A stretch of 64,000 nucleotides of DNA from DMER64 sp041654355. Lineage in GTDB: Bacteria; Bacteroidota; Bacteroidia; Bacteroidales; UBA932. The stretch spans positions 1-64,000 of the forward strand of contig JBAZDQ010000004.1 in assembly GCA_041654355.1 (NCBI GenBank). Direction: 5' to 3'. Within the stretch, counting starts at the first letter, position 1. Each line of letters begins with the position of its first letter. Below, piece after piece: positions 51,239 through 58,050 of this stretch. A program made the position numbers and the translations under genes. The notes under the pieces were generated by a model. It was not told the DNA's origin. It made no database searches and was given only the letters and a program-made list of their open reading frames with translations.

Positions 51239-51246
51239 TAACTTTG
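51239..51246 (+). promoter_or_regulatory. Acyltransferase promoter, -7 box TAACTTTG
   Basis: Exact TAnnTTTG match, seven bases before the ATG at 51254. A second match, TAAATTTG, lies at 51230-51237 and could be an alternative. Confidence 0.65.
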
Positions 51247-51253
51247 TTTGCTT

Positions 51254-52171
51254 ATGAAGGCCATGTTTTCGCGGATTTGTTTTTTAGTCGTTTACACGAT
51301 TATCTGCCTGCTCAGTTTGTTGCCCCTGTCTCTTTTATACGGACTTTCGTTCATTTTTGTAGTATTGCCGTTGAGGATAGCAGGTTATCGCAGAACGGTT
51401 GTTACCATCAATATGGCCCGGTCTTTTCCTGCCAGATCGTACAGGGAAATTCAACGGATGGTCCGGGATTTTTACCGTTACCTGGGAAGGTTGTTTGCCG
51501 AGACCATCTGGCTGTTCACCGCGTCCGGGAAAAGCGTGATGAAGAGGTTTTCCATTGAAGATTGCCGGGTGTTGGAAAGCTTGCGGGAAAAAGGAAAAAG
51601 CGTTGTAGTCATGCTTCCTCACATGGGAAACTGGGAATTTTTAAGGGCTTGCAGCTGTCCGAAACAGAAAACCGTATGCGGGTATGATGTACAACAGCTT
51701 CATATGGTTTACCAGCGGGTGAATTCGCCGTTGTTTGAAAAATTGATGTACACCCTGCGCAACAGGTACAAAACGGGCTGGAAGATACTGGAAAGCAGGA
51801 ACGTGGCCCGTTATATGGCACGTCACCGGGAAGTTCCGGGAATCTATGCCATGATCTCTGACCAATGTCCAGGCCCTGCAGGAAAAAGTGTTCCCGGGTT
51901 GTTTTTGAATCAGCCTACACTGATGATAGAAGGTCCGGAAGCCCTGGCTCGTAAATTCGGGATGGCTGTTGTATATGGTGTTTTAAGACAAACCGGCAGG
52001 GGCCGGTATTCATTTCATTTTTCGCTGATCACGGAAAATGCATTGGAAACAGAAGAAGGAGAGATAACCCTGAAATTTGCCGGATTGCTGGAAAAGGATA
52101 TTGAAAGGACTCCGCACTTGTGGTTATGGAGTCATAAACGATGGAAAAGGGTCCCTCTATCAAAGGCTTGA
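51254..52171 (+). CDS. LpxL/HtrB-like lipid A acyltransferase
   Basis: Adds a secondary acyl chain to lipid A at the inner membrane. The 305-residue protein has an N-terminal membrane segment (8-40) and the catalytic H-x4-E motif H123-MGNW-E128. Later RVNSPLFEKLMYTLRNRYKTGWKILESRN and the SDQCPGP stretch fit the family. The ATG at 51254 is chosen over a TTG two codons upstream because of the promoter position. The DUF4831 gene follows after 29 bases. Confidence 0.9.
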   Translation: MKAMFSRICFLVVYTIICLLSLLPLSLLYGLSFIFVVLPLRIAGYRRTVVTINMARSFPARSYREIQRMVRDFYRYLGRLFAETIWLFTASGKSVMKRFSIEDCRVLESLREKGKSVVVMLPHMGNWEFLRACSCPKQKTVCGYDVQQLHMVYQRVNSPLFEKLMYTLRNRYKTGWKILESRNVARYMARHREVPGIYAMISDQCPGPAGKSVPGLFLNQPTLMIEGPEALARKFGMAVVYGVLRQTGRGRYSFHFSLITENALETEEGEITLKFAGLLEKDIERTPHLWLWSHKRWKRVPLSKA

Positions 52172-52200
52172 TATTTGCATTAGACTTAAAAAATTATAAC

Positions 52201-53250
52201 ATGAAAAAACTGATAATCTTATTACTGGCCTTAAGTCTGTGGATACCCATCCAGGGACAGCCCGTGTCGGAAGGACAACAGATTCCCCAGGGTGCTGTTG
52301 TATACAGTCTTCCTCGGACATGTATAAGAATAGTGGCCGAAGCTCACTATACACAGTTTATCCCCGGACCCTATGCACGTTATGCCCGGAAGTTCCTGGG
52401 AATAGATGCCGGGCAGAACAGGACAATTACTTACGAGCTGTCGCGTATTGAAATGACACCTATGCTGGAAACCGATCCGCATCAGCTTTATATGGTCCAA
52501 CTAACCAAAGAAAATCCGGAACCCTGGTTTTTACAGCTAACTTCCCAGGGGCTTGTCATGCTTGCCGATGCTTACCGCGCCAAAGAAACCAAATGGAGGT
52601 TCCCTGCTCCGGACGGAGCGGAAGATGTGTCAGATGCCGGGATCATAGAGAACCTGAAAGAAGAGCGCACTACTTTGTACCGGTCACAGGTGGAAGGACG
52701 TGAAGTGTCTGCTATACCCGTTCAACAAACACAATTGGTGGAGAAAACACCTGAACAGAGAGCCGAGGAAGCAGCACGGAAAATATTTCGTTTGCGGGAT
52801 ATGCGTTATGCCATCATAACCGGTGATACCGATGCCATATACAGTGGAGAGGCCATGGGTGCAGCCGTAGAGGAAATGAGGCGTATGGAAGAAGAATACC
52901 TGAGGCTTTTTTTGGGAGAGACAACAACCGGCAAAACACATATTTCAGCAGATGTGCTTCCCGATCAGGAGCGAACCCGTTACGTCGCATTCCGTTTTTC
53001 TGAAACCGAAGGGTTGCTTCCTGCAGATAATGTGGGCGGAAGGCCTGTTGTTTTGGAAATTGATGAAACAGGACAGGAGCCGTTCCCCCGGATAATCACC
53101 GATGAAAGCAAAATGCGTTCGGGAACCAGGCTTTTTTACCGTCAACCGGTCATCACGCTGGTACGTTTGACAGACGGTCAAAAAGAATTGTTACAGGCAC
53201 GGATCCCTGTTTACCAGAAAGGTCCCGTATTGAATTTTATAATTAATTAA
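52201..53250 (+). CDS. DUF4831 family exported protein
   Basis: From ATG 52201 the protein has 349 residues and a signal peptide (KKLIILLLALSLWIPIQG). It continues with AVVYSLPRTCIRIVAEAHYTQFIPGPYARYARKFLGI, the hallmark of DUF4831, which is found mainly in Bacteroidales. The middle has TEEQ/RAEEAARKIFRLRDMRYAIITGDTDAIY. Probably periplasmic or outer-membrane; function unknown. Ten bases separate it from pepD. Confidence 0.82.
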   Translation: MKKLIILLLALSLWIPIQGQPVSEGQQIPQGAVVYSLPRTCIRIVAEAHYTQFIPGPYARYARKFLGIDAGQNRTITYELSRIEMTPMLETDPHQLYMVQLTKENPEPWFLQLTSQGLVMLADAYRAKETKWRFPAPDGAEDVSDAGIIENLKEERTTLYRSQVEGREVSAIPVQQTQLVEKTPEQRAEEAARKIFRLRDMRYAIITGDTDAIYSGEAMGAAVEEMRRMEEEYLRLFLGETTTGKTHISADVLPDQERTRYVAFRFSETEGLLPADNVGGRPVVLEIDETGQEPFPRIITDESKMRSGTRLFYRQPVITLVRLTDGQKELLQARIPVYQKGPVLNFIIN

Positions 53251-53260
53251 AACATATTTT

Positions 53261-54715
53261 ATGGACATAATTGATCTCAAACCACAAAGAGTCTGGAAAC
53301 ATTTTTATTCATTGACCCGTATACCGCGGCCTTCTAAGAAAGAGGAAAAGATACGCACTTTTCTGGCCGAATACGGAAAAAAACTAGGGCTGGAAACCAT
53401 TGTTGACGAAATAGGGAATGTAATTATCCGTAAGCCGGCCACTCCGGGAATGGAAAACCGCAAGGGCATCATTCTGCAGGCACATATGGATATGGTTCCG
53501 CAAAAAAATAATGCTACCCAACATGATTTTGAAAAAGATCCCATTATTCCTCGCGTAGAGGGGGAATGGGTATATGCCACCGGAACAACCCTGGGGGCCG
53601 ATAACGGTATGGGTGTTGCTGCGGCTATGGCTGTTCTGGAAGCCGATGATCTGGAACATGGTCCCGTGGAAGTACTGATCACAACAGACGAAGAAACCGG
53701 AATGACAGGTGCAAGAGGGCTCAAATCCAATGTACTAAAAGGCGATGTTTTGCTGAACCTGGACTCGGAAGATGAAGGGGAATTATACGTAGGTTGTGCA
53801 GGAGGAGAAGACGGATCGTTTGAAATGGACTACAACCCCGTACCCGTTCCCTCAGGGTGGGAAGCAGCTCACATTAATGTTACAGGATTGAAAGGAGGAC
53901 ATTCCGGAATGGATATCATCCTGGGACGCGGGAATGCCAACAAGATCATGGTTCGCATACTTTATCATTTACTGGAGAATTCAGATATTGTTATTGCTTC
54001 GGTTGAGGGGGGGAATCTGCGTAATGCCATACCCCGGGAATCCGATGCCGTAATATGTTATGATCCGGTAAACAAAGACCGGGTTAAAGCACTTACAGAT
54101 GAAATGACCGGTATTATAGCAACGGAATTGAAACTGGTGGATCCCGGCCTGGAAGTCACCCTTGCAGCCGGTGAAACACCTGAAGACATTATTCCAGGGG
54201 ACTTAGCCTTAAAGATTATTCGTGCCGTGTATGCAGCCCCCAATGGAGTATGGGCCATGAGCAACTCTATGCCCGGATTGGTGGAAACATCTTCCAATAT
54301 GGCAATTTTTAAAGCAAAAGAAGGACAGGTTGCCGTACATTGTCTGATCCGCAGTTTGGTAGATACTGCTAAAGAAGATATGGGAACGGCATTGGCCTGT
54401 TGCTTTACCAATATTGGAGCCCGCGCCACTTTCTCTGGTTCTTACCCGGGATGGAAACCCAACATGGATTCACCCATATTGCAGGTTATGCTTGACACGT
54501 ACAAAGAAATGTTCGGGCAGGAGGCAAAGGTAAAAGCCATACATGCAGGCCTGGAATGCGGCATACTGGGAGGGACTTATCCCCATTGGGATATGATCTC
54601 TTTCGGACCCACACTCCGCTCTCCTCATTCTCCCGATGAACGGTGCCTGATACCTACCGTACAGAAATTCTGGGATTTGCTGGTGGAAACACTTAAAAAT
54701 GCACCCTTAAAATAA
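53261..54715 (+). CDS. pepD: Aminoacyl-histidine dipeptidase (PepD, M20 family)
   Basis: Cytosolic zinc dipeptidase that cleaves Xaa-His and other dipeptides. The 484-residue protein has the M20 metal ligands: H75 and D77 (LQAHMDMVPQ), the GADNGMGVA Asp (about 111), the TTDEETGMTGA Glu pair (about 145-151), and HPxxP-like C-terminal FGPTLRSPHSPDE. It could process peptides brought in by the POT transporter encoded nearby, but this link is inference. Confidence 0.93.
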   Translation: MDIIDLKPQRVWKHFYSLTRIPRPSKKEEKIRTFLAEYGKKLGLETIVDEIGNVIIRKPATPGMENRKGIILQAHMDMVPQKNNATQHDFEKDPIIPRVEGEWVYATGTTLGADNGMGVAAAMAVLEADDLEHGPVEVLITTDEETGMTGARGLKSNVLKGDVLLNLDSEDEGELYVGCAGGEDGSFEMDYNPVPVPSGWEAAHINVTGLKGGHSGMDIILGRGNANKIMVRILYHLLENSDIVIASVEGGNLRNAIPRESDAVICYDPVNKDRVKALTDEMTGIIATELKLVDPGLEVTLAAGETPEDIIPGDLALKIIRAVYAAPNGVWAMSNSMPGLVETSSNMAIFKAKEGQVAVHCLIRSLVDTAKEDMGTALACCFTNIGARATFSGSYPGWKPNMDSPILQVMLDTYKEMFGQEAKVKAIHAGLECGILGGTYPHWDMISFGPTLRSPHSPDERCLIPTVQKFWDLLVETLKNAPLK

Positions 54716-54742
54716 GCGGGCGTTGAATACCTTAAAAAAAAA

Positions 54743-54773
54743 TTTGCCGGGCTGCAGGAATTTCCTATCTTTG
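54743..54773 (+). promoter_or_regulatory. Promoter of the rpsF-rpsR-rplI operon
   Basis: The best promoter in the window: TTTG at 54743-54746, a 19-base spacer, and TATCTTTG at 54766-54773, which fits the Bacteroidota -33/-7 pattern. The leader to the rpsF ATG is about 32 bases, AT-rich, with no Shine-Dalgarno sequence. The promoter lies within the hairpin that follows pepD. Confidence 0.8.
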
Positions 54774-54783
54774 CAGCCCTTTT
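54749..54783 (+). terminator. Hairpin after pepD, overlapping the rpsF promoter
   Basis: GGGCTGCA (54749-54756) and TGCAGCCC (54772-54779) form a perfect 8-bp stem followed by TTTT. A smaller palindrome GGAA-T-TTCC (54757-54765) sits in the loop. The right arm shares two bases with the -7 box. It probably terminates pepD transcripts; the T-run is short, so efficiency is uncertain. Confidence 0.6.
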
Positions 54784-54808
54784 ACAATTTAAATAATATA
54801 CAATCACT

Positions 54809-55228
54809 ATGTTAAAACAGTACGAAACCGTTTTCATTTTAACTCCCGTTTTGTCTGAAGTTCAGATGAAGGAAGCGGTTGCCAAATTTCGTGATCTGAT
54901 AGTAACCAACCAGGGCGAAATCGTTTACGAAGAGGATTGGGGGCTGAAGAAGCTGGCGTACCCCATCCAGAAAAAAACCACCGGGTTTTATCACTTATTA
55001 GGATTTAAAGCGGACCCTGATTTTATTGCTAAACTGGAACTCCAGTACCGCAGGGATGAGCGCGTGATCCGGTACCTTACTTTCGCTATGGACAAACATG
55101 CCATCGCGTATTCTGAAAAAAAACACGGCCCCGCTAAGGAAGCAGTTCCCGTAAAGGAAGAAAAACCGGCTTCTAAACCCTTAAAACCGGTCGTGAACGA
55201 AGACATTGATATTGAAGAGGAGGACTAG
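54809..55228 (+). CDS. rpsF: 30S ribosomal protein S6
   Basis: S6 binds S18 on the platform of the small subunit. The 139-residue protein has the S6 domain (about 1-95: YETVFILTPVLSE, EDWGLKKLAYPIQKKTTGFYHL) and an extra tail of about 40 residues rich in Lys, Pro and Glu, ending EEED. The Glu codons of this tail create the Shine-Dalgarno sequence for rpsR. First gene of the S6-S18-L9 operon. Confidence 0.96.
   Translation: MLKQYETVFILTPVLSEVQMKEAVAKFRDLIVTNQGEIVYEEDWGLKKLAYPIQKKTTGFYHLLGFKADPDFIAKLELQYRRDERVIRYLTFAMDKHAIAYSEKKHGPAKEAVPVKEEKPASKPLKPVVNEDIDIEEED
55217..55224 (+). promoter_or_regulatory. Shine-Dalgarno sequence of rpsR
   Basis: GAGGAGGA at the end of rpsF; its AGGAGG core ends eight bases before the rpsR ATG at 55232. 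It is also the coding sequence for the last Glu residues of S6, so it may be partly incidental. Confidence 0.55.
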
Positions 55229-55231
55229 AAT

Positions 55232-55498
55232 ATGGCAAATAATAATGAAATACGTTTTTTGAACCCTCCTACAGTTGAGGTAAAAAAGAAAAAATACTGC
55301 CGTTTCAAAAAAGCAGGTATCAAATATATTGACTACAAAGATCCCGAATTCCTGAAACGGTTTTTGAACGAGCAAGGTAAGATATTGCCCCGCAGGCTTA
55401 CCGGTACATCCCTGAAATACCAGCGTAAAGTGGCTCAGGCAGTAAAACGTGCCCGTCATCTGGCTTTATTGCCCTACGTTACCGATTTACTAAAATAA
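55232..55498 (+). CDS. rpsR: 30S ribosomal protein S18
   Basis: S18 forms a heterodimer with S6 on the small subunit. The 88-residue protein has KYCRFKKAGIKYIDYKD, LLKRFL-like FLKRFLNEQGKILPRRLTGTS and KVAQAVKRARHLALLPYV, all family features. In the structurally studied Flavobacterium ribosome, S18, S6 and S21 help hide the anti-Shine-Dalgarno end of 16S rRNA; the present gene and rplI nonetheless have good Shine-Dalgarno sequences. Confidence 0.97.
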   Translation: MANNNEIRFLNPPTVEVKKKKYCRFKKAGIKYIDYKDPEFLKRFLNEQGKILPRRLTGTSLKYQRKVAQAVKRARHLALLPYVTDLLK

Positions 55499-55503
55499 GG
55501 AGG
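55497..55503 (+). promoter_or_regulatory. Shine-Dalgarno sequence of rplI
   Basis: AAGGAGG overlaps the rpsR stop codon and lies nine bases before the rplI ATG at 55513. Exact match to the classical bacterial site, uncommon in this window. Confidence 0.65.
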
Positions 55504-55512
55504 AAAGAGGTC

Positions 55513-55965
55513 ATGGAAATTATTTTAAAGCAAGATGTGATCAATCTGGGACATAAGGACGATATCGTTAATGTCCGTAACGGATATGCCACCAACTACC
55601 TTATACCGCGGGGAATGGCCGTAATGGCTACATCTTCTGCCAAAAAGATGCATGAAGAAAACATGCGTCAACGGGCCCATAAAGAAACAAGGATCCGTGA
55701 AGAAGCCGGTGCTTTGGCCGCAAAACTTGCGGAAGTACAGGTTAAGATTACCACTAAAGTGAGCAGCAACGGAAAAGTTTTTGGCTCGGTCAACAACATT
55801 CAGGTTGCAGAAGCTTTGGCAGCCCAGGGGCTGGAAGTAGACAGACGCAATATTTCGTTCCCCGGCGGAGACGCTCTTAAAGAAGTAGGTGTTCACGATG
55901 CCTTGGTTAAAATCTACCGCGACATCACTGCTACTGTAAAAGTAGAAGTGACTGGAGAAGAATAA
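55513..55965 (+). CDS. rplI: 50S ribosomal protein L9
   Basis: L9 is an elongated protein at the base of the L1 stalk that limits frameshifting. The 150-residue protein has the N-terminal domain (MEIILKQDVINLGHKDDIVNVRNGYATNYLIPRGMA), the long connecting helix (about 40-75) and the C-terminal domain (FGSVNNIQVAEAL). It is the last gene of the operon; a terminator follows 21 bases on. Confidence 0.97.
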   Translation: MEIILKQDVINLGHKDDIVNVRNGYATNYLIPRGMAVMATSSAKKMHEENMRQRAHKETRIREEAGALAAKLAEVQVKITTKVSSNGKVFGSVNNIQVAEALAAQGLEVDRRNISFPGGDALKEVGVHDALVKIYRDITATVKVEVTGEE

Positions 55966-55986
55966 TTTGAATTATGAGTTGAGAAG

Positions 55987-56011
55987 AAACCCGGTCAAAC
56001 CGGGTTTTTTT
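55987..56011 (+). terminator. Intrinsic terminator after rplI
   Basis: Perfect 8-bp stem AAACCCGG / CCGGGTTT, loop of five bases, then a run of seven T residues at 56005-56011. It is immediately followed by the probable glyA promoter. Confidence 0.85.
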
Positions 56012-56012
56012 G

Positions 56013-56020
56013 TATCTTTA
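56013..56020 (+). promoter_or_regulatory. Probable glyA promoter, -7 box TATCTTTA
   Basis: One mismatch to TAnnTTTG (final A instead of G), 20 bases before the glyA ATG. Its upstream half lies in the rplI terminator, the same terminator-promoter packing as at tgt and rpsF. Confidence 0.45.
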
Positions 56021-56040
56021 CAGATTAAAAAATTTATGAT

Positions 56041-57321
56041 ATGAAACAGGATATAGCTCTTTTTGATCTTATCAGAAAGGAGGAAAACCGTCAGTCTAAC
56101 GGGATTGAATTAATTGCTTCCGAAAATTTTGTTAGCCCTCAGGTTTTAAAAGCCATGGGGTCGGTACTGACCAACAAATATGCAGAAGGTTACCCCGGAG
56201 CCAGGTATTACGGGGGATGCGAAGTCGTGGACAAATCGGAACAGTTGTGCATAGACAGGATCTGTGAATTGTTCGGGGCCGAGTATGCCAATGTGCAAGC
56301 ACATTCGGGAGCGCAGGCAAATATGGCCGTATTCCTGGCTTGTCTCAAACCCGGGGACACATTCATGGGACTTGATCTGGCGCATGGCGGACACCTGACG
56401 CATGGTTCGCCCGTTAATTTTTCCGGGATCCTGTATAATCCTGTAGCTTACAAACTCAATCCCCAAACCGGTCTGATAGATTATGATGATATGGAACGGC
56501 TTGCCCTGGAACATCAGCCGAAAATGATCATCGGCGGGGGTTCTGCTTATTCCAGGGAATGGGATTACAAACGCATGCGTGAGATAGCCGATAAGGTGGG
56601 AGCTATATTTATGGTAGACATGGCCCATCCGGCCGGCCTGATAGCCGCCGGACTGCTGGAAAACCCATTACAATACGCTCATATAGTTACATCCACCACC
56701 CACAAAACCCTTAGGGGACCACGGGGAGGGATTGTTCTGATAGGAAAGGATTTTGAGAACCCGTGGGGAATTACCACCCCTAAAGGCGAGATCAAAAAAA
56801 TGTCCGCCATGATCAATTCCAGTGTTTTTCCCGGTGTTCAGGGTGGCCCGCTGGAACACGTCATAGCCGGTAAAGCCGTAGCTTTTTTTGAAGCCCTGCA
56901 GCCTGAATTCAAGGAATATCAGATCCAGGTGCAAAAGAATGCCCAGGCCCTGGCTGCCGCTTTTACCAAAAAGAATTACACCATTGTATCCGGAGGCACC
57001 GACAATCACCTGTTGTTGATAGATCTGCGTTCCAAATTCCCCGATCTGACCGGAAAAGAAGCCGAGAACACCCTGGTTAAAGCAGAAATTACGGTAAATA
57101 AAAATATGGTACCGTACGACTCGCGTTCTCCGTTTAAGACTTCGGGTATCCGGGTAGGTTCGCCCGCCGTGACCACTCGAGGATTAAAGGAACATGACAT
57201 GGAATCCATTGTGAATTTGATAGATGAAGTGCTGTCCCATATAGATGACCAGACCGTAATAGAACGAGTGAAGAAACGCGTAAAAGAATTAATGGGCGGG
57301 TTACCCTTATACGCCTGGTAA
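56041..57321 (+). CDS. glyA: Serine hydroxymethyltransferase
   Basis: PLP enzyme that converts serine and tetrahydrofolate to glycine and methylene-tetrahydrofolate, the main one-carbon source. The protein has 426 residues. Visible: ELIASENFVSP (23-33), YAEGYPGARYYGGC (47-60), the PLP lysine K222 in TSTTHKTLRGPRGG, and GTDNHLLLIDLR. Together with dut and threonine dehydrogenase it fits general amino acid and nucleotide metabolism; there is no operon link. Confidence 0.96.
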   Translation: MKQDIALFDLIRKEENRQSNGIELIASENFVSPQVLKAMGSVLTNKYAEGYPGARYYGGCEVVDKSEQLCIDRICELFGAEYANVQAHSGAQANMAVFLACLKPGDTFMGLDLAHGGHLTHGSPVNFSGILYNPVAYKLNPQTGLIDYDDMERLALEHQPKMIIGGGSAYSREWDYKRMREIADKVGAIFMVDMAHPAGLIAAGLLENPLQYAHIVTSTTHKTLRGPRGGIVLIGKDFENPWGITTPKGEIKKMSAMINSSVFPGVQGGPLEHVIAGKAVAFFEALQPEFKEYQIQVQKNAQALAAAFTKKNYTIVSGGTDNHLLLIDLRSKFPDLTGKEAENTLVKAEITVNKNMVPYDSRSPFKTSGIRVGSPAVTTRGLKEHDMESIVNLIDEVLSHIDDQTVIERVKKRVKELMGGLPLYAW

Positions 57322-57333
57322 AAATAAATAACC

Positions 57334-58050
57334 ATGAAATTAAAATTTACTGTTGCCCTGATAGCAGCAATTATATTGTTGCCGTCAGGGATCGTTGCGC
57401 AAACCCGTCAACGCGGAGTTGTGGAAGCCGTCATCGGTTCAGATCTGAACAGTGTTTTACCTGATGATGTAGTCTATATGTATCCCGAATTCCAGAAGGG
57501 AACCATTTTATTTTCTGACAGAAGCACTTCTGAAGGGAATGTCAATATTTATCTAATAGGTTCAAATGTTCATTTTATTGCTCCCGCGGGAGATACTCTG
57601 GTGATGAAAGACCAGGATGCCGCCCGAATTCTCTCAATAGGAAAGGACACTTACATACGTCATGATAAATCATGGATAAGACTACTATCAGTCATGGGCA
57701 CCAAGGCTGTTGGCATACGTTCATCTGTGAATATTGAACAAGCACAAAAGATTGGTGCTTACGGTGTGACAGATGCAACATCATCAATTTCCAACGTATC
57801 TGCTTTGTATGATATCCCGGGATCCCCGTCCCATACTGTTTATCTGAAAAGTTTACGGAATATTCCTTATACAGTAACTCACCAGGCACTTCTCTATGAC
57901 GGAAACAAGCTTTACATAGCCAGCAAAAGAAATTTCAACAAATTATTTCGCGATAAAAAAGACCTGATAAAAAAGTATATCAACGAAAACAAACTTGACC
58001 TGAATAAAGCGCAGGATGCCCTGCAGTTATTCAACTTTCTGAGTCTCTGA
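57334..58050 (+). CDS. Exported protein of unknown function
   Basis: The 238-residue protein has a signal peptide (KFTVALIAAIILLPSGIVAQ). The mature part looks like a beta-rich domain (about 30-130: VYMYPEFQKGTILFSDRS, NVNIYLIGSNVHFI) with a linker and a basic helical C-terminus (FNKLFRDKKDLIKKYINENKLDLNKAQDALQLFNFL). No family recognised; no Cys, so not a lipoprotein. It follows glyA by 12 bases and overlaps the OstA-like gene on the other strand by 24 bases. Confidence 0.75.
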   Translation: MKLKFTVALIAAIILLPSGIVAQTRQRGVVEAVIGSDLNSVLPDDVVYMYPEFQKGTILFSDRSTSEGNVNIYLIGSNVHFIAPAGDTLVMKDQDAARILSIGKDTYIRHDKSWIRLLSVMGTKAVGIRSSVNIEQAQKIGAYGVTDATSSISNVSALYDIPGSPSHTVYLKSLRNIPYTVTHQALLYDGNKLYIASKRNFNKLFRDKKDLIKKYINENKLDLNKAQDALQLFNFLSL

